A stretch of 64,000 nucleotides of DNA, taken from positions 24,082,378 through 24,146,377 of the forward strand of contig OW387139.1 of NCBI GenBank assembly GCA_936440205.1. The letters are read 5' to 3'. Each line of letters begins with the position of its first letter. The first letter of the stretch is position 1. Position numbers and translations under genes: made by a program. The notes under the pieces are model-generated. The model did not search any database. It worked only from the letters and a program-made list of their open reading frames with translations, and was not told where the DNA came from. This DNA is from Lepidonotus clava (lineage: Eukaryota; Annelida; Polychaeta; Phyllodocida; Polynoidae). Positions 51,601 to 57,600 of the stretch are shown here, piece after piece.

Positions 51601-54600
51601 GACGCGGAACGTGGCCAGCAGCTGGGACGTGTCGTCCACCTTCTGGTCCTCTTCGAAGATGTTGACGTTTCTACAGGGAACAGAGGTTTATACACAGACT
51701 GTTCATTTCAGGGAAAGTAACTCATAAGTTGATTTGCTGAATATTTCGCATTTTACAAATATTATTGTACCGTGCACCCTAACTTTGAGCCGAGCACCAC
51801 ATTAATTATTTTATGTTTTAAAAAGGAGGGGAAAACGCCATTGAAATTGCCAATATTATCTTCCCCATGAATACAATATTATATCAATGTTTATCTCGTG
51901 TTCTCACCTGCGGGAGACGAGTTTGATCATGGAGGTGAGCAGGGCCAGGCTGTGCTGCAGGAACTCGGCCGCCTGCTGGTTGTCGTCGATGGACCCCCGC
52001 ACCCCGGTGAAGTACTGGGCCAGGCGGTCCACCACACCCACACTCACGATGTAGCTGCCGACAAACAGACAGATAGAAAAAGCTGTATATATAGCTAGAC
52101 ATCAATTGGCAACTAAAACTAAAAGCATCTTTTGCTATACTTCGAGAAACTGAGGATGGTAAATGCATTCAATTTTACTTGGAAACAGACTTGTCTATGA
52201 GAGACACAAGAAATAGTCCTCCTAGTGTTATAAATTGTCTTGTGAACTTTCTCTCCAGTCCTGTAACATTTCAATCATGCCGCTTAGAGAACAGCAGTTA
52301 GCTACTGTAAAAATACAGAACGAAGCCTCCGGCCTATGCTGACCTAATTATGTCGTTGGCGCGGCTGCTGAAGGAGTCTCCTGAGCTGCTCATCCGCTCG
52401 GCCGAGGCGTCGGAGGCGCTCATCATGGGGTTGTTCTTGGCCAGACAGTTGAGGATGGTGGCGATCAGCTGCATCAGGCTGGTCGACAGGGGGTCAAAGG
52501 GCAGAGCCCCCGCCGGGGCGCCACCTGTTGACGCCTGGCCAAAGTTGTCCGGAATCAGCATCTGCGTTAACAATGGTACAGTGACCTATATATCTAAGCT
52601 CAGTTTTAATGAACCGGATTTGTTCCGTTTGGATAAAGAGGTAATGCATTTTATTCATGAAAGGCTAACAATGGTTCAGAGGTATATTTTCGAATCTGTA
52701 GCAAAATAAAGGGGTATCAGTTTTTGAAGTATACCTGTATTCCACTGATTTATTGATATCCCTACTGTTTCGGTTTATATCAATATCATGGACATGGAGA
52801 ACGTGCGAGAGCTGTATACTCAGCCCATGCGGGGATCTATTAGTGTGGGTTTCTCACTAAAAACGGTAGCTGGTCGACAGTGCAGACAAGGCTTGTACTT
52901 TACATATAAAAATCGAATTATCATTCAAGCATATCGTTACTGTGGATATTCGACCAACATGGAATAACAATTCCAAAAGTAATCGAGTTAAATAATTGAG
53001 CAACTCACACTTAGCTGATGGACGAGCAGGTCGACTAGAGATCCAATCTTGTTACTGAAGAGCATGTAGTGACAGTTGTCATAGCAGCCTTTACAGGCCA
53101 GTCGGAAGACATTACAGGTGTGGCAGAGGGACCTGGAAACAGAGAGTCAATCTGTCACAGAGGTGTCGGACCGGGCAGTGAGGTCATGTGTGACCTGACA
53201 CGCCCGGGGGCTAGGGCATCGCTAAGTCATACCGTGCTGGAGTCAGTGTCTCATTCTCGATGTTAGTTTGAACAATATGTAACCTGGGTGAAGGGCTTTC
53301 CATTTTAGTCCATACGCATATTTAAAAAAAAACCTCAGAACCCCCTACTCCCACCCCGCCCTCCTCCTTGGGCAAAAAAAAACCCGCATTGGATTTTTTT
53401 TAAATGTCGGACCCCCCCTCCCCCCTTGATACGTACACACTTAATGGAAGGCCCCTATTCCATTTGATATTTGTAATATTGTGTGATTCTGCCATCATAG
53501 AAGGGAAACAGCCTCAAAGGCTACATACTAAATAAATGTTGATATCTCTTAGACGATACATGATTTTGCTAGCTAGAGTTTCAATCTTTCATATTAGCCT
53601 TTAAAATACATGGCACAAAATATGGCTCACATCTATTCTGAAGAAATAATTGGTAAATGATATATGTATTAATTTTATATGTATTATGCATGCATATACT
53701 AATCCATCAATGGCAACACCTTAAACTGTTTTGTTTTTAACTTCTACTTCTATAAACTTTTACGCAAAGAAAGGGTGACCTTTTACAGCCATTTATGAAG
53801 CATGCAAAGTAAATTGATTTATTGAAAGTCCAATCCATAGAGTTCATCGTAGTGTTTCTTTCAACTGGTCATAAAACATTCTGGCAAAGTAATTTTGTTG
53901 TGGCATTAAAAAGCTTTACATAAAGCACTTTTCCAAATCTTATGAAAAATTTCCATAAGGCATCCGTGACCTTTGCTTAGTCTAGGCTTTTAGAAAATTT
54001 CTAGTTTTTAACCATTTATCTGTTCAAATCATAACCGCCCATATTAGACACTAGCACCGTATATCTTCGTTCCATGTCAAGTAGTATCGATGTGTCTAAG
54101 ACGTTTGTCTTCACGATTATTCACCAAAACGGCTTTTAGTTAAATTCTCTGAGTTCGGTTACAGATAATAAGTTAGTTTATTTTTTTATATAGATGTACT
54201 GTTTTAGGAACACAGATTATATGTAACGTTTATACTGAATCCTTTGGTACGGTCATATGTTACTATTGTTAGTCTCCAAGATATGCTCATTTAAAAAGTA
54301 AATGCTTATTTTCCACAACTGTTAGGTCAACTTTTCTGAGCGCAGTGGCGTTTGTCCACTCAGTACTTTGTTTTCCGTGAATTGAGCTGTACTACAGAGG
54401 CAACGCGCCAAACTTTGCTATACATTAGCCTGATTCCTTTAATGGGGTTGCGTTACTCACTCATTGTCTGTCAAACTTGACGTAAAGTCACACAGACTTT
54501 AGAAGGTAACATGGGCCCAGGCCGAAGCTGGAGACAACACACGTATATACCACCAGGGTCTCCCTGGTTACGTCTGAGTTGCTCGCAGCCACTCAGCCGC

Positions 54601-57600
54601 TGGTTCTGGGTGTGACTGAGCTGCTCTCGGCGTGTCAACCAGGCCCCGCGGGTGGGGCGCCCCCTTCCGCCCCAGTTCCACATCACACAGGTGAGCGGCT
54701 CAGACTTGGGGGAGCTGCTCCGAGCTGCTCCCGTGTGTGTACTGGGGTGGTCCCGTGTGTGCATTAAGCCTTCCCCAGCAGCGCCCACCTGGGGCCCGCC
54801 GCCAGCTGGGGCCCACAAAGCCCCGGCCGGCCTGCGCCTACGCCCGATGCGTTTTGATAACTTTCAACCAGCTTCACACAGATTCACCCTGTGACATTCG
54901 CGTAGTGTTTCATATGCCTTTGAAGGCTATGATGCTTTGAAATAAAACCCACAATAATTAAACTAGTAGGCAAACTTGTCTAAAGTGGTTAGACATTTGC
55001 ATATTATACGTGGATACCTCTAGTCTAAGGCACTCTCATGTATATTGGTTTTAATCCCCAAGGCTAGCCGCATAAGACTTAAGAGAAGTAACTGTATGTT
55101 TCTTTTCTTGTTTTTTTTTCTCGCTGTTTTATTAACTTGTCTCAGACGTGTATACCTACAGTTGGGGTGGATAACTCCCTGCATGGGGCGGGGATTTTGA
55201 TGGCGGAACACGTCTAAACCAACTATGGCAGCGACCAGGTCTATCGACCATGGGTGAGTCCCCAGTAGGGTGCTGGAGGGCCGCCCTGGAGGCCCCGGCT
55301 GCCTGGAGTAACGTGAAGGACTTGATGACGCGCGTAGCATACTTCACGCTTGGCTGACCTTGCAGGCATTATACCAGGCACAAGTCGTCGCCCGGCTGCA
55401 CAAAGTTGCAAACTTTCCATATTTGTCAGTTCCACTTTCCAGCCGCCCGAGGAATGTATACCACAAGTAACTAAGTGCTTTTGCAAGTATTCTTATCATG
55501 GCTGAGAACACAGGAGTCCGGTTTGGCCCTGCCTCCTTTACTTATTATACATGAGGGAGGGCACACACAGTGCTTTCTATAGGACTGAATCGTTGGCTCA
55601 CTTCGTACTTTGAAGTGTATGTTTTCATTTTTTGATAAAGTTATACTTTCTTGGTCGAAGACGATGATTCAGGGGAGAATGATAACAAAGACATAGTTTT
55701 ATGTATATTTAGGAGAGCTTGTTCTGAAACACTACAGGCACAAATGACTGTCTCCTTGTATACTACTCACTAAGATACTATAATTATTGTACAATGTATC
55801 AATCATCTTGGATCAACGCATGAATCTTATGTATCTTATGCAATAATTAGTCATATCTATATGAACATGTAGTTGTATACATGTTCTAACTTCCCGACTA
55901 TTTGTAAGACCAAACATTTAATTTGATTCAGTGAAATACGGGATCAAAACCAGTAGATATTAGGCTAGAAAAGAGGTCTCTTTTAACATTTAGTTAGCAA
56001 AGTAAAATAACTATCAATCATTCGAAATTATTTTTCCTGTAAGACAAGAGCGCCCGGCACTTGAAATATGCTTGGGACTGACAAGCAACAGCTTTGTCTT
56101 GTATTACGTGCTAAAAGATTCCCTAGTCGGCGGGGGGTTTGAGATGAGCTGTAGGCTGAGGTCCCACCTCACTGCTCTCACACTTTGCATTTTCAGCGGC
56201 ATTTTCACCATTTGATCCCAGGAGATGACTCAGGGTCCGGACGAGCGGGGAGCGAAGCGCGATCGACGGGCGGCGGATCAAAGCTGGACATAAATTAGCC
56301 CCGGCTTAAGATTAAAGTTGAATGAGTGAATGGGATTAAAGCTGCTCGCCTCGCCCGCCCAACAAAACGGGCCCGGTTTACGACGACCCACTAGAGTACA
56401 GGGTTACAGGGCCACCTCATTCTTGTCTGCTTCAAATCCCCAGACATCAATATCTACATCAACATTTTCATTAAGGCTGCCGTGCTGTTGTCTTTATGGC
56501 CGCGCCATATCCCGACGTAAGATTAACACTCCCGTTATGTCCCACAAGGGCAATACCTTCACTGGAATAGCGGGAGTCCATGAGGGGTCCATGTAGCCTC
56601 ATAAAATGTTCATGACCCTTAAAATTCCCCTTTCAGTTTTATGCCCTGCGTCAAAGAACACCGGCCCCCAGTGATGCAAATAGTATAACACAAAGCATTC
56701 CTTAAAATGATTATCGTAAAGTTTGTAAATTTTCATTTTGTCTCCAGAACTTACTTTTGCAACCATCTACATTCAACGTAAGTTTCTAAGGGGAAGTGCT
56801 TAAAGACTAAAATGTTGGCTAGTGTGGAACGTCAAACATGGAGGCGTTATATACATAGTGTATACCAAGGGGGCACAAAGCAATTGTCATTGCCATGGTT
56901 TTCACATACTGTCAAGGGCTTTAGCCTGAGACATAGGTGTGTGCAAACTTGATTTATTCTCTATCAATTACATAGAAAATGTTAAAAATGTTTACTGAAA
57001 ACACAAAAATTGGCACTATCATTCATAGACAGGCATTACTGCCCTACGGGGCAATAACAGACCTTTCACTCACTGGTATCTGAGAGGGCAGGACAACTGT
57101 GAAGGTATAGGGAGTGGAATACTGATATGGAATAAAGATACAATGATTATAATTTGTAGAAGGACGTCCTTTTGAAGCCATGCCCAAAAAAGGCCGTCAG
57201 ATACTTACTTGATGGGTATGACTGGGGGTAGTTTAGTGGGTGCCTTGTCCACTACCAGTAGGATACGACTGAGGGTGGTCATTCCTCCATACAGCCTGAA
57301 CGTGGTCTGGTCGGCCACCGCCTGAAAATAGTCACGTATACATGGAAAATAGAAGTATTACACCTTACACAGCGTGTATGAAATAACAGCAGTTTAAAAC
57401 ATAAGTTTCTCGGTAAACTGTTGTGCTGATATGAAAATCTCATTAACATAGTATATTTAAAAACATCGTTTCATGTCTTGTTTTTACTTTGATATTGTAG
57501 ATCATCATTGGAGGGGAGCCGTGGGAAACTGATGATAGGACATGGATTTACAAATAAACAATGTACCACGCTTCGTCTTTCCAAATGTAAGATTTTTTTT

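Noticed and set aside
51884-52168. Minus-strand ORF of 94 residues over SCAPER exon 5
   Set aside because: Wrong frame; splice phases and SCAPER similarity require the frame starting YIVSVG.
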